A stretch of 49,144 nucleotides of DNA from a virus (IMGVR_UViG_3300017917_000368:1-49144); one strand, 5' to 3'; positions 40,906 through 48,708 are shown, counted from the first letter of the stretch. Made by a program: numbers and translations. Notes: generated by a model not told the origin, from the letters alone.

Positions 40906-42077
40906 TGACTGATCGCAATTACTATTGTAACATGAAGTTCCGTATGATGAAAATTGATGCGGAACGAAAACTTGCGTATAATTGCGATCCTGCAACGCCG
41001 TATCCTATTGACTTTGTCTGGTTAGAGGAAAATCCTGGACAGCTATTTAACACTCCTCGAGTAGTACATGAGCGAGAACTAATGCTGAATAATCAAAGAA
41101 ATTCTAGTTGCGAAAATTGCTGTTTCCGTGCTGAAGATGTTGGAGCAGTAAGTCCTAGAATAACACGCCGGGGATATAATAAAACACATCACGAAACAGT
41201 TACTCAACCTGAAATAATAGATTTTACCATCGGAAGTGACTGTAATCTAACTTGTTCGTACTGTGTAAAAGAATATAGTAGCGCCTGGCGCAGAGATTTA
41301 CTAAACAACGGTGATTACGCCATTGACTTTGAAGATGATAGATACACTATCAATATTAAAGATCGTGTTATGGAGAAGAATAGTCAACCTACTAGGGTTG
41401 GGTCTAAACACTTTCAGCAGATAATCAATGAGTTGGAATTGATGGCACCATCTTTAAAGAGTATGGATATCACCGGCGGCGAACCTATGTTAAATAATAG
41501 TCTACTAGATATAATTGATAGAGTTAAGCAAGTTCCTGATATTAAAATATTTACAGGGCTAGGAGTAGATATTAAGCGCCTTGCTAACATCTTAGTAAAA
41601 TTAAAAGAATATCCTAACGTTAGACTAGCAGTAAGCGCCGAAAGTGTGGAAAAGATTCACGAGTTTAACCGATACGGAGTGAAATGGGATGATTTCCTTC
41701 AAAAAATCAACTTAATAAAACAGCACAATATATATTTTAGTTTTCACTCTACGCTATCAAACTTAACTGTTATTAGTTATTGTAAGTTTAGAAATCTGTT
41801 TGCAGATATTTATAGCGAATTTGAAATGGTGTATAAGCCAGATTTTATGGCAGTATACGTGTTAGACGATCAAACAAAAGATTTTGTAATACAAGATTTA
41901 GAAAAATCAGAAATACAAAATAAGGAACAGATAATTCAAAGCATCATGGCTTCCCCAACTGAACTTCAAAAAAACAATATTAAGAAATTTTTAAAAGAAT
42001 TTACTAGGCGGAGACCCGATCTTGATGTTACAATATATCCTAAAGAGTTTTTAGATTGGATTGAATATGTGGTATAG
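40905..42077 (+). CDS. Radical SAM protein 2
   Basis: 390 residues. IGSDCNLTCSYCVKEYSSAW holds the radical-SAM motif (Cys113, Cys117, Cys120), and MDITGGEPMLNNSLL holds GGEP. N-terminal Cys8, Cys27, Cys69, Cys72 and Cys73 (CENCC) may ligate an auxiliary cluster. RLAVSAESVEKIHEFNRYGV-KW corresponds to SLDGIGPVHDFVRWPVKW of radical SAM protein 1, so the two are paralogues that have diverged strongly. The ATG shares its first base with the stop of the uvsX-linked small gene, so it is co-transcribed with uvsX. The C-terminal part is helical and extends into the next gene by 11 bases. Substrate unknown. Confidence 0.87.
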   Translation: MTDRNYYCNMKFRMMKIDAERKLAYNCDPATPYPIDFVWLEENPGQLFNTPRVVHERELMLNNQRNSSCENCCFRAEDVGAVSPRITRRGYNKTHHETVTQPEIIDFTIGSDCNLTCSYCVKEYSSAWRRDLLNNGDYAIDFEDDRYTINIKDRVMEKNSQPTRVGSKHFQQIINELELMAPSLKSMDITGGEPMLNNSLLDIIDRVKQVPDIKIFTGLGVDIKRLANILVKLKEYPNVRLAVSAESVEKIHEFNRYGVKWDDFLQKINLIKQHNIYFSFHSTLSNLTVISYCKFRNLFADIYSEFEMVYKPDFMAVYVLDDQTKDFVIQDLEKSEIQNKEQIIQSIMASPTELQKNNIKKFLKEFTRRRPDLDVTIYPKEFLDWIEYVV

Positions 42078-42522
42078 CCGAATTGTATCTAGCCTGGGTA
42101 ATATTCCTGACTTTATTGAGTATTACGAAAATGAACTGAATCATGCTAAGAAAGAAGTGGGTACCTACGGCAACATTGAAAAAAATCTAGCTAACTTACC
42201 GGGCATTACAGAGCATCGTTTCAATCAACTGCAAGAAATTGAAGCGGTGCTCAACTATCTTAATATACAGCTACGTAAAATACGTCAAACACACTACAAA
42301 AAATATCTAGAAGCATATGCTAGAGCATTGACAAGTCGCGACGCGGAAAAATATGCTGAGGCAGAAGATGAAGTTATTGATATGGAAACTATCATTAACG
42401 AAGTAGCACTCTTACGTAACAAATGGTTAGGTATTATGAAAGGCCTGGAAAGTAAGAACTTTATGCTAGGGCACATTACTCGACTGCGTACAGCAGGCAT
42501 GGAGGATGCATCAGTTGGCTAG
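42067..42522 (+). CDS. Helical protein, possible UvsY-like recombination mediator
   Basis: From ATG 42067 the product has 151 residues (MWYSRIVSSLGNIPDF...). It is almost wholly helical: YYENELNHAKKEVGTYGNIE, EHRFNQLQEIEAVLNYLNIQ, LRKIRQTHYKKYLEAYARAL, TIINEVALLRNKWLGIMKGL. Size, helical content and location 1.4 kb after uvsX fit UvsY, which loads UvsX onto gp32-coated ssDNA (137 residues in T4), and I recall proteins with this sequence style labelled UvsY-like. The direct motif match is weak. A TTG six bases earlier could also start it. It overlaps genes on both sides. Confidence 0.6.
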   Translation: MWYSRIVSSLGNIPDFIEYYENELNHAKKEVGTYGNIEKNLANLPGITEHRFNQLQEIEAVLNYLNIQLRKIRQTHYKKYLEAYARALTSRDAEKYAEAEDEVIDMETIINEVALLRNKWLGIMKGLESKNFMLGHITRLRTAGMEDASVG

Positions 42523-43417
42523 ACACAGCGAGACTATACTGTCAGAAATTCGCAATTATGACGCATTTTTAGATAGTCTACGGAATATTGCTGACATGGG
42601 TTGTGGCACCGGCGAAGATATACATTGGTGGGCTACATTAGAGACTCGCGACGATCCGCCTAAGCCATATAACTTTAATTGCTTTGCCATTGACACAAAT
42701 GAATCAAAATTATCTCAGGTTCCTAACCTACCTAATATTCACAAATATAATAATAACTTTAGTGCCTATCCAATATTTCCTGTAACCATAGATCTAATGT
42801 GGGCTCATGACAGTTTGCAATACAGTCATAATCCACTAGAAACACTTAAAGCATGGAATAAATCAATGACGGTTAATGGTATGCTAGTAGTAAGTATACC
42901 TCAAACCAATGGAGTTGAATACAACAGGTATTACAGTAGAACGTATGAACACTGTTTTTATAATTATACTCCTACTAGTCTAATTTATATGCTAGCAGTC
43001 AACGGGTTTGACTGTAAAGATGCATATTTACTAAAACGGTTCCAAGACCCGTGGATACAAATGGCAGTGTATAAAAGTGGTATAGAGCCAATGGATCCAG
43101 CTACTACCACATGGGAAGATTTAATCGAAACAGATTTGTTACATCCTACTGTAGTTAATAGCATTCGTAAACATGGACACATTCGTCAAGAAGAAATTAT
43201 AATGCCATGGTTAGATCGGGAAAATTATTATATTGATTGGGTTCCTCAAGCGACAGTAATACCACCAGAAGCAGAAACCATAGTTACAGGTGTATTTAAT
43301 ACCACCGAGGAATCAGTAAAACAACAAGTTCGTCAGAGAAAAAAATCCACAGTAGAAACTACCTTACTGAAACCAGTGGGTATTATACGCCCACCAAAAG
43401 AACGTTATGTTAAATAA
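42506..43417 (+). CDS. SAM-dependent methyltransferase
   Basis: 303 residues. Class I methyltransferase motifs: IADMGCGTGEDIHWWA (motif I, about 27-42), NCFAIDTNESKL (motif II, about 58-69), IDLMWAHDSLQYSHNPLETL (about 93-112, motif IV region) and MTVNGMLVVSIPQTN (post-IV strand). Residues 150-303 include LIYMLAVNGFDCKDAYLLKR and a hydrophilic C-terminus. This arrangement is like small-molecule or sugar methyltransferases, such as those tailoring polysaccharides, rather than DNA methyltransferases (no DPPY-type motif seen). Overlaps both neighbours, so it belongs with the radical-SAM and nucleotidyltransferase genes. Confidence 0.82.
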   Translation: MHQLARHSETILSEIRNYDAFLDSLRNIADMGCGTGEDIHWWATLETRDDPPKPYNFNCFAIDTNESKLSQVPNLPNIHKYNNNFSAYPIFPVTIDLMWAHDSLQYSHNPLETLKAWNKSMTVNGMLVVSIPQTNGVEYNRYYSRTYEHCFYNYTPTSLIYMLAVNGFDCKDAYLLKRFQDPWIQMAVYKSGIEPMDPATTTWEDLIETDLLHPTVVNSIRKHGHIRQEEIIMPWLDRENYYIDWVPQATVIPPEAETIVTGVFNTTEESVKQQVRQRKKSTVETTLLKPVGIIRPPKERYVK

Positions 43418-44147
43418 AGTAGTGTTAGTTACAGGTGGTTTTGATCCTTTGCACTCGGGTCATATTCAATACTTTCAAGATGCTCGACGTTTAGGCGATA
43501 TGCTGGTAGTTGGAGTCAATAGCGATGCTTGGCTTGAACGTAAAAAGGGTCGTGCGTTTATGCCCAGCAATGAGCGCATTACTATCATACAAAATCTTAA
43601 AATGGTTGACCACTGTATATTGTTTAATGATGACGATGACAGTGCCCGCGAAGCTATTCGAAACGTTAAAAGCATGTATCCTAATAGCCAGATTATTTTT
43701 GCCAACGGCGGTGACCGCACGGCTAAAAATATACCTGAAATGACGGAACCAGACGTAGAGTTTGTGTTTGGTGTTGGTGGCGAAAATAAAATGAATAGTA
43801 GCAGTTGGATACTAGAAGAGTGGAAAGCACCTCGCACAGAACGTCCTTGGGGGTATTATCGTGTACTACATGAAGTACCGGGTACCAAAGTTAAAGAACT
43901 AACCATTAACCCTGGAAAGTCGCTTACCATGCAACAACACTATGAGCGTGCCGAACATTGGCACGTAGCATATGGCATGTGTCAGGTTGAATTAGATAAT
44001 CAGACATTTACCTTACAACATCACGATCACTATCATGTTGAACCCGAACAATGGCATAGACTACATAATCCTTTTACTGTTCCTTGCCGCATAGTTGAAA
44101 TACAGTACGGCGACTATTGTGGCGAAGATGATATTGAACGCAGATAA
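43407..44147 (+). CDS. Cytidylyltransferase-cupin fusion (sugar nucleotide enzyme)
   Basis: 246 residues in two domains. Residues 1-140 form a cytidylyltransferase-type domain: VVLVTGGFDPLHSGHIQYF with HxGH (residues 16-19), GDMLVVGVNSDAWLERKKGR and MPSNERITIIQNLKMVD (the ISTxER-like region). Residues about 142-246 form a cupin like the phosphomannose isomerase part of ManC: RTERPWGYYRVLHEVPGTKV-KEL, SLTMQQHYERAEHWHVAYG, FTLQHHDHYHVEPEQWHRLH and CRIVEIQYGDYCGEDDIER, with the metal-binding histidines. A fusion of these two activities suggests synthesis of an activated sugar or polyol phosphate. It overlaps the methyltransferase gene by 11 bases and ends the operon. Confidence 0.85.
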   Translation: MLNKVVLVTGGFDPLHSGHIQYFQDARRLGDMLVVGVNSDAWLERKKGRAFMPSNERITIIQNLKMVDHCILFNDDDDSAREAIRNVKSMYPNSQIIFANGGDRTAKNIPEMTEPDVEFVFGVGGENKMNSSSWILEEWKAPRTERPWGYYRVLHEVPGTKVKELTINPGKSLTMQQHYERAEHWHVAYGMCQVELDNQTFTLQHHDHYHVEPEQWHRLHNPFTVPCRIVEIQYGDYCGEDDIERR

Positions 44148-44150
44148 ATA
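44143..44150 (+). promoter_or_regulatory. Late promoter GATAAATA
   Basis: Overlaps the stop of the fusion gene and ends 21 bases before the ATG at 44172. TACAC (44149-44153) can pair with GTGTA (44164-44168), which overlaps the AAGGTG ribosome site; the predicted start near 44156 excludes the left arm, a weak version of the gp13 design. Confidence 0.82.
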
Positions 44151-44171
44151 CACTAATAACAAGGTGTAGAC

Positions 44172-45533
44172 ATGAGATTTTACGATTTACTTCCAGAGGC
44201 TAAAGGTATTTTTGGCCGCCTTCCGGGCGATACTTTTTTAAATGTTGATGGTAAAGCATTTAACTTTGTTGCCGCTACAGCGTTCCCAGCCGCTGAAGAT
44301 GTTAAATTTCCTACCCCACAAGATCGAGATGCGGCTATTGCAGAATTTGAAAAAAATGCCAACGCAAAAATTCAATGGACAAATAATCCAACTGGTAGTG
44401 CATTTGCAGTTGCTGAACTAGACGACGAAGACGGTGGACGTGTATTCTGGGGTAGGTACCTGCAACAGACTAAACACAACATGTTAGGCGTTTGGTCAAA
44501 CAAAGATATTCCTGCAGGATGGAAACTTGCCACTAAAGGTGCACAAAAGTTGCAGGCCGGTTTTGACCCGCAGAATCTTATCAAAACAGAACAAGTTTTT
44601 ACCAGTGTCAATCAGTTAATACAAACAGTATCTGCTAACAGTCCAGAACCGGTTAAACAAGTGTTCACAGAAAACCTACAAAATTTAGCCTCAGGACAAG
44701 GTGCAGTGGTATTTCCGGGCATGGCACCTCAAATGGAAGCCATACGTGACTATTTTGGCGAAATCATGCAACCAGTGGCACTAATGGGTGGAGTAATTGG
44801 TGGACAAGCAGAGGATGCACGACAAGTTCTAGCTGGTGGTGCGCCATGGAACAGATGCCGTGTTCAGTTTCCAATGGCAATGAATGCCGCACTGTGCGAT
44901 AGTTTTTTAATTGCACCTAATGGACAAGAAATTGGTATTAGCAGTAAGGGCGGTAGCGGAGCTAAAGCTAGTGCTAAGAATTTGTATGATGCCTACAAAA
45001 AAGCACAAGCAGATGGAAATACTGAACTAATACAAACTGCTAAGTTTGCTATTGATACAGTAATAGTCATTGCTGACAATTCAGCACTGGTAGGACCATT
45101 TAAATTAGGAATGCTATTAGGCATCCCCGGAATCACTGCCGAATTGTTAAACGAAGTAGAACTGTACATCAAAACAGGCAAAACAGATTTTAACGGTATA
45201 ACCAGAGATGCAAGAACAATAATGGCACCTTACACAGTTAAACCTGATGTAGTAGGGTTTAATACAGGTTATGCTATTATGTCGGCTGTTGCTAAAACTG
45301 TAGCAAGTGCTGTTAATGCTAACCCAGAATTCAGCAACGGTGCACTAGCTTTACTGAACCAATCAAGTATTATTCAAATCTATACAAAGATGGCAAAGAA
45401 AGCCAACGATGCAGTACTAACTAGTTTTACGGCTGTCTACCCACCAAATTTTGAAGGCCACGTTATGATGGATGGCGGTAAGAATTACTATAGCTCTCGT
45501 ATCGGTGGAAAATTAGCATTTTATTTCAAATAA
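44172..45533 (+). CDS. Probable packaged protein with a nuclease-like patch
   Basis: 453 residues starting MRFYDLLPEAKGIFGRLPGD; the first ten fit the capsid-targeting pattern with LPE|A as a gp21-type cleavage site. The body is alpha/beta. Residues 240-262, ALCDSFLIAPNGQEIGISSK then GGSGAKAS, show Asp243, Glu253 and Lys259 on what could be a beta hairpin, recalling the D...E...K layout of PD-(D/E)XK nucleases, though the spacing is not canonical. The C-terminal half is helical (FNTGYAIMSAVAKTVASAVN) and ends GHVMMDGGKNYYSSRIGGKL-AFYFK. The gene is a one-gene late unit with AAGGTG ribosome site. A protein packaged in the head and injected with DNA is plausible; function unproven. Confidence 0.7.
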   Translation: MRFYDLLPEAKGIFGRLPGDTFLNVDGKAFNFVAATAFPAAEDVKFPTPQDRDAAIAEFEKNANAKIQWTNNPTGSAFAVAELDDEDGGRVFWGRYLQQTKHNMLGVWSNKDIPAGWKLATKGAQKLQAGFDPQNLIKTEQVFTSVNQLIQTVSANSPEPVKQVFTENLQNLASGQGAVVFPGMAPQMEAIRDYFGEIMQPVALMGGVIGGQAEDARQVLAGGAPWNRCRVQFPMAMNAALCDSFLIAPNGQEIGISSKGGSGAKASAKNLYDAYKKAQADGNTELIQTAKFAIDTVIVIADNSALVGPFKLGMLLGIPGITAELLNEVELYIKTGKTDFNGITRDARTIMAPYTVKPDVVGFNTGYAIMSAVAKTVASAVNANPEFSNGALALLNQSSIIQIYTKMAKKANDAVLTSFTAVYPPNFEGHVMMDGGKNYYSSRIGGKLAFYFK

Positions 45534-45536
45534 ACA

Positions 45537-45565
45537 TTGACAACTATATAAAAATCTTTTAACAT
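45537..45565 (+). promoter_or_regulatory. Sigma70-type promoter for the omega-like gene
   Basis: TTGACA (45537-45542, perfect) and TAACAT (45560-45565) with a 17-base spacer; an AT-rich TATATT follows. This starts the unit 45593-47334 (omega-like, small basic protein, SAH hydrolase) and implies early expression. Confidence 0.7.
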
Positions 45566-45592
45566 ATATTAACAACATGTTAAAGGACTTTT

Positions 45593-45835
45593 ATGAGAGC
45601 TACTAAACCCACTGTAGAACGCTATAACATTGATAATTGTATTAAGACATTTAATGATAATCAATTCTATCTAATCCTTGGTGCCGCAGCACGTGCAAGA
45701 GAAATCGCCAGTCAGCGCACATTTCAAGACCGTAACGGTATTAAAATGATCCATACAAATAAACCTGTAGTAGAGACACTGTGCGAAATTGACCAAGGTA
45801 AGATTGGTGCAGAATATTTAAATAAAATTCGATAA
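45593..45835 (+). CDS. RNA polymerase omega-like subunit
   Basis: 80 residues; bacterial omega has about 90. The alignment with RpoZ is clear: DNCIKTFNDNQFYLILGAAA with RAREIASQR corresponds to E. coli NRFDLVLVAARRARQM, and TNKPVVETLCEIDQGKIG corresponds to DKTTVIALREIEEGLI. Omega wraps the C-terminal tail of beta-prime and helps assembly and stability of RNA polymerase. A phage copy could replace host omega and bias the enzyme toward phage promoters; this is inference. It has an AAAGGA ribosome site and a sigma70 promoter, so it is likely made early. It is followed after 11 bases by a small basic gene. Confidence 0.82.
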   Translation: MRATKPTVERYNIDNCIKTFNDNQFYLILGAAARAREIASQRTFQDRNGIKMIHTNKPVVETLCEIDQGKIGAEYLNKIR

Positions 45836-45846
45836 GGAAAAATCAA

Positions 45847-46041
45847 ATGGCAAAAACAAACTCAACATTTAAGTTTGGTAAAATGAACAAAATTAAGCTT
45901 GGTGGCATTTTAGATCGAGCACAGCGTACTATTTTCAAAAAGGCCTTCATTGATGCTGAATCTAGTTTTATCGCTGGTAAAAATCGAAAGTTTAGTGACC
46001 CAGCAGTTGCACAAAAATCACGCGAAGTGTCAAAGGACTAA
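45847..46041 (+). CDS. Small basic hypothetical protein
   Basis: 64 residues, strongly basic (Lys/Arg-rich, FKFGKMNKIKLGGILDRAQR and GKNRKFSDPAVAQKSREVS). No membrane segment. AAGGA precedes the ATG. It lies between the omega-like gene and SAH hydrolase, 3 bases before the latter, so the three form one operon. A nucleic-acid or RNA polymerase-binding role is possible from its charge and neighbour, but nothing in the sequence proves it. Confidence 0.75.
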   Translation: MAKTNSTFKFGKMNKIKLGGILDRAQRTIFKKAFIDAESSFIAGKNRKFSDPAVAQKSREVSKD

Positions 46042-46044
46042 TCA

Positions 46045-47334
46045 ATGACAGACTATAAAGTAGCAGACATAGGTCTGGCAGAGTGGGGACGTAAAGAAGT
46101 AGCCATTGCAGAAACAGAAATGCCAGGGTTAATAGCTGTACGTGATGAATACAAAGATAAGCAACCACTGGCAGGTGCTCGTATTGCTGGTAGTCTACAC
46201 ATGACTATTCAAACAGCAGTATTAATAGATACACTAGTGGCTCTGGGCGCAGAAGTGCGTTGGTCAAGCTGTAATATTTTTAGTACGCAAGACCATGCGG
46301 CTGCATATTTGGCTGCCAAAGGTATTCCTGTGTTTGCATGGAAAGGCGAAACTGAAGAAGAATACTGGCAGTGTATTGAAGCAACACTCAGCGGTCCTGG
46401 TGACTGGCGTCCTAACATGATCTTAGATGACGGACACGACCTAACATGGTACGTACACAAACATCATCCAGGGCTATTAGATGGTATCTTGGGCGTCACA
46501 GAAGAAACTACCACAGGCATACACAAAATACGTGAAGCAATTGAAGCAGGTGAGTTCAAACTACGTGCTATCAATGTCAACGATAGTGTAACTAAAACTA
46601 AATTTGACAACCTATATGGTTGTCGTGAAAGCCTAGTTGATGGTATTAAACGTGCCACTGACAGTATGATTGCTGGTAAGATTGCTGTGGTAGCAGGCTA
46701 TGGTGATGTAGGCAAAGGTTCAGCCGCAAGTCTTAAAGCCTTAGGCGCACGTGTTTGGGTCACAGAGATTGATCCTATCTGCGCACTACAGGCTGCTATG
46801 GAAGGTTACTATGTAACTACCATGGACTTTGCCGCAGAACATGCTCATATATTTGTCACAGCCACAGGTAACATCAATGTTATTACACATGACCACATGC
46901 GTAAGATGAAGCATAATAGTATTGTGTGTAACATTGGTCACTTTGACAGCGAGATTGATGTAGCTAGTCTAGAGCAGTATGAGTGGGAAGAAATTAAACC
47001 ACAGGTTGATCACATTATATTCCCGGATGGCAAACGCATTATTTTATTGGCCAAAGGACGACTGGTAAACTTAGGCTGTGCCACAGGACATCCAAGTTAT
47101 GTAATGTCAAACAGTTTTACTAATCAAGTGTTAGCACAAATTGAAATGTACAATAACTGGAAGGCATATGACGTAGGGCAGTTGTATCTATTACCTAAAC
47201 ACTTAGATGAAAAAGTAGCTAAACTACATCTAGCACAAATTGGTGCACATTTAACCACGCTTACTCCAGAGCAAGCTGATTATATTGGCGTATCAGTTAA
47301 CGGCCCTTATAAAACAGATACATATCGATATTAA
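46045..47334 (+). CDS. ahcY: S-adenosylhomocysteine hydrolase
   Basis: 429 residues, the size of bacterial AhcY. It splits S-adenosylhomocysteine to adenosine and homocysteine with bound NAD+, removing a strong inhibitor of methyltransferases. The signature segments are intact: [73 protein letters not shown], the NAD loop [16 protein letters not shown] (about 215-230), [10 protein letters not shown] and C-terminal [10 protein letters not shown]. No disabling change is seen, so it should be active. The phage codes for at least one methyltransferase that makes SAH, plus radical-SAM enzymes that use the SAM pool. It ends an early-type operon with a terminator right after the stop. Confidence 0.96.
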   Translation: MTDYKVADIGLAEWGRKEVAIAETEMPGLIAVRDEYKDKQPLAGARIAGSLHMTIQTAVLIDTLVALGAEVRWSSCNIFSTQDHAAAYLAAKGIPVFAWKGETEEEYWQCIEATLSGPGDWRPNMILDDGHDLTWYVHKHHPGLLDGILGVTEETTTGIHKIREAIEAGEFKLRAINVNDSVTKTKFDNLYGCRESLVDGIKRATDSMIAGKIAVVAGYGDVGKGSAASLKALGARVWVTEIDPICALQAAMEGYYVTTMDFAAEHAHIFVTATGNINVITHDHMRKMKHNSIVCNIGHFDSEIDVASLEQYEWEEIKPQVDHIIFPDGKRIILLAKGRLVNLGCATGHPSYVMSNSFTNQVLAQIEMYNNWKAYDVGQLYLLPKHLDEKVAKLHLAQIGAHLTTLTPEQADYIGVSVNGPYKTDTYRY

Positions 47335-47335
47335 G

Positions 47336-47367
47336 AAAAGTGTTGTATTTTTGCAACACTTTTTGAT
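47336..47367 (+). terminator. Intrinsic terminator after SAH hydrolase
   Basis: AAAAGTGTTG (47336-47345) pairs perfectly with CAACACTTTT (47354-47363) around an 8-base loop, running into T residues. It isolates the porin gene from the operon upstream. Confidence 0.88.
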
Positions 47368-47416
47368 TATTTTTACCAAAACGTGGCAGAAAAACTACAC
47401 TTTCTTGATCTATGTT

Positions 47417-47424
47417 TATAAATA
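47417..47424 (+). promoter_or_regulatory. Late promoter TATAAATA for the porin
   Basis: Exact T4 late octamer, 65 bases before the porin ATG. The leader (from about 47430) contains a perfect 7-bp hairpin, TAACACT / AGTGTTA (47441-47463), well before the AGGAGA ribosome site, which may stabilise the message. Confidence 0.82.
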
Positions 47425-47489
47425 ATTTACACTGTAAAGGTAACACTATTCTTTTCAGTGTTAATCCAATATTTAGGAGAACTAAAGTA

Positions 47490-48653
47490 ATGAAGAAAAC
47501 ATTATTAGCAACTTTGATGGCAGGCCTGTTTGCGTCCTCAGCAAACGCTGGTATCGTTATCCCAGCAGGTGAGTGGACGCTAGACATTAACGGTAACGTT
47601 AACGCCTATGCTTCGATTACTAATGCGAAAGATAACAACAATATCGTTGGCGGTATTGCTACTAAACAAGATGCGCAGGGCAACAGCCATGCACGTAGCA
47701 TCAACACTGGTTTGTTACCAGCATGGATTGGCTTTACTGGTAAATCACGTCAGAACGATTTAGACGTGGAATTTACAATCAGTTTCCAACCTAACGTAAG
47801 TGACAATTCAAGAGCAGGTGATGAACTAACTCCACTTAATCGTCAAGCATACGTAAGCTTTGGTGATAAGTCATGGGGCTCAGTGAAACTAGGTAAAGAC
47901 CTAGGTGTATTTGGTAGCGACGCTATCCTTAACGATATGACATTATTAGGCGTTGGCGCAGGTGCTGGTATCAGCGGTGCTACAACAACATTAGGTGGTA
48001 TCGGTAGTGGTTACATCTATCCAGCATGGAAAGGTCAAGTAGCATATACAACACCTAACTGGAATGGTTTGAGTGCAACCGTAGCTATTACCAACCCTAA
48101 CCAAACAAGTAACAATGATTTATATCAAGACAACTTTGGTTACGAAGGTAAAGTTAACTATGACTACAATCTAGCAGGTGTTACAGGTAAACTATGGACC
48201 AGCGCAGCTAACTACAAAGTTAACTCAGCAACAGCAGGTACATACACAGCCTACGCTTGGGACATCGGTGGTACAACTAACGTTGGCCCATTAGGTGTAA
48301 CAGCATACTACTACAACGGTAAAGGTGCTGGTACAACCTTATTTGGTGCTAACGGTGTAGATGCTAACGGTAGTCGTCGTGCAAGCGATGGTTTCTACTT
48401 ACAAAGCACATACGCATTGCCAACAAAAACCAAAGTTGGTGTAGCATATGGTCGTAGTAACCTTGAACGTGCTAACGGCGGTGATGTCTCTAACCTAGTT
48501 GACTTCAATGAACGTTACACAGTTGGTGCATACCATCCATTGACTAAGAACTTAAACTTAGTTGCTGAATACAATCGTATCAAGTCTGAAGCACATTCAG
48601 GTGTTAAGAACGAAAGCGACACATACTCAGCAGGTGCTATCTTATTCTTCTAA
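47490..48653 (+). CDS. Outer-membrane porin
   Basis: From ATG 47490 (AGGAGA upstream) the product has 387 residues. It begins with a Sec signal peptide, MKKTLLATLMAGLFASSANA, cleaved before GIV. The mature part is a Gram-negative porin: alternating amphipathic strands (VAYTTPNWNGLSATVAITNP, VNYDYNLAGVTGKLWTSAAN, TYALPTKTKVGVAYGRSNLE, NLNLVAEYNRIKSEAHSG), the segment FGDKSWGSVKLGKDLGVFGS before the presumed constriction loop, and a final aromatic residue (AGAILFF), the signal for BAM-mediated insertion. Porins form trimeric channels in the outer membrane. Codon and base composition match the phage genes around it. It has an exact phage late promoter and its own terminators on both sides. A longer frame from 47412 overlaps the promoter and is rejected. 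Confidence 0.93.
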   Translation: MKKTLLATLMAGLFASSANAGIVIPAGEWTLDINGNVNAYASITNAKDNNNIVGGIATKQDAQGNSHARSINTGLLPAWIGFTGKSRQNDLDVEFTISFQPNVSDNSRAGDELTPLNRQAYVSFGDKSWGSVKLGKDLGVFGSDAILNDMTLLGVGAGAGISGATTTLGGIGSGYIYPAWKGQVAYTTPNWNGLSATVAITNPNQTSNNDLYQDNFGYEGKVNYDYNLAGVTGKLWTSAANYKVNSATAGTYTAYAWDIGGTTNVGPLGVTAYYYNGKGAGTTLFGANGVDANGSRRASDGFYLQSTYALPTKTKVGVAYGRSNLERANGGDVSNLVDFNERYTVGAYHPLTKNLNLVAEYNRIKSEAHSGVKNESDTYSAGAILFF

Positions 48654-48679
48654 GAATAACTTTAGTTAACCAAAACTAC

Positions 48680-48708
48680 AAAAAAGCCTGCTTTTAGCGG
48701 GCTTTTTT
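48680..48708 (+). terminator. Intrinsic terminator after the porin
   Basis: AAAAAAGCCTGC pairs with GCGGGCTTTTTT (one G-U pair) around TTTTA, ending in a T run. Confidence 0.93.

Noticed and set aside
47412-47489. 26-residue N-terminal extension of the porin
   Set aside because: It would put a non-signal sequence ahead of a perfect signal peptide, and its start lies before the predicted transcript start. The ATG at 47490 has a good ribosome site.
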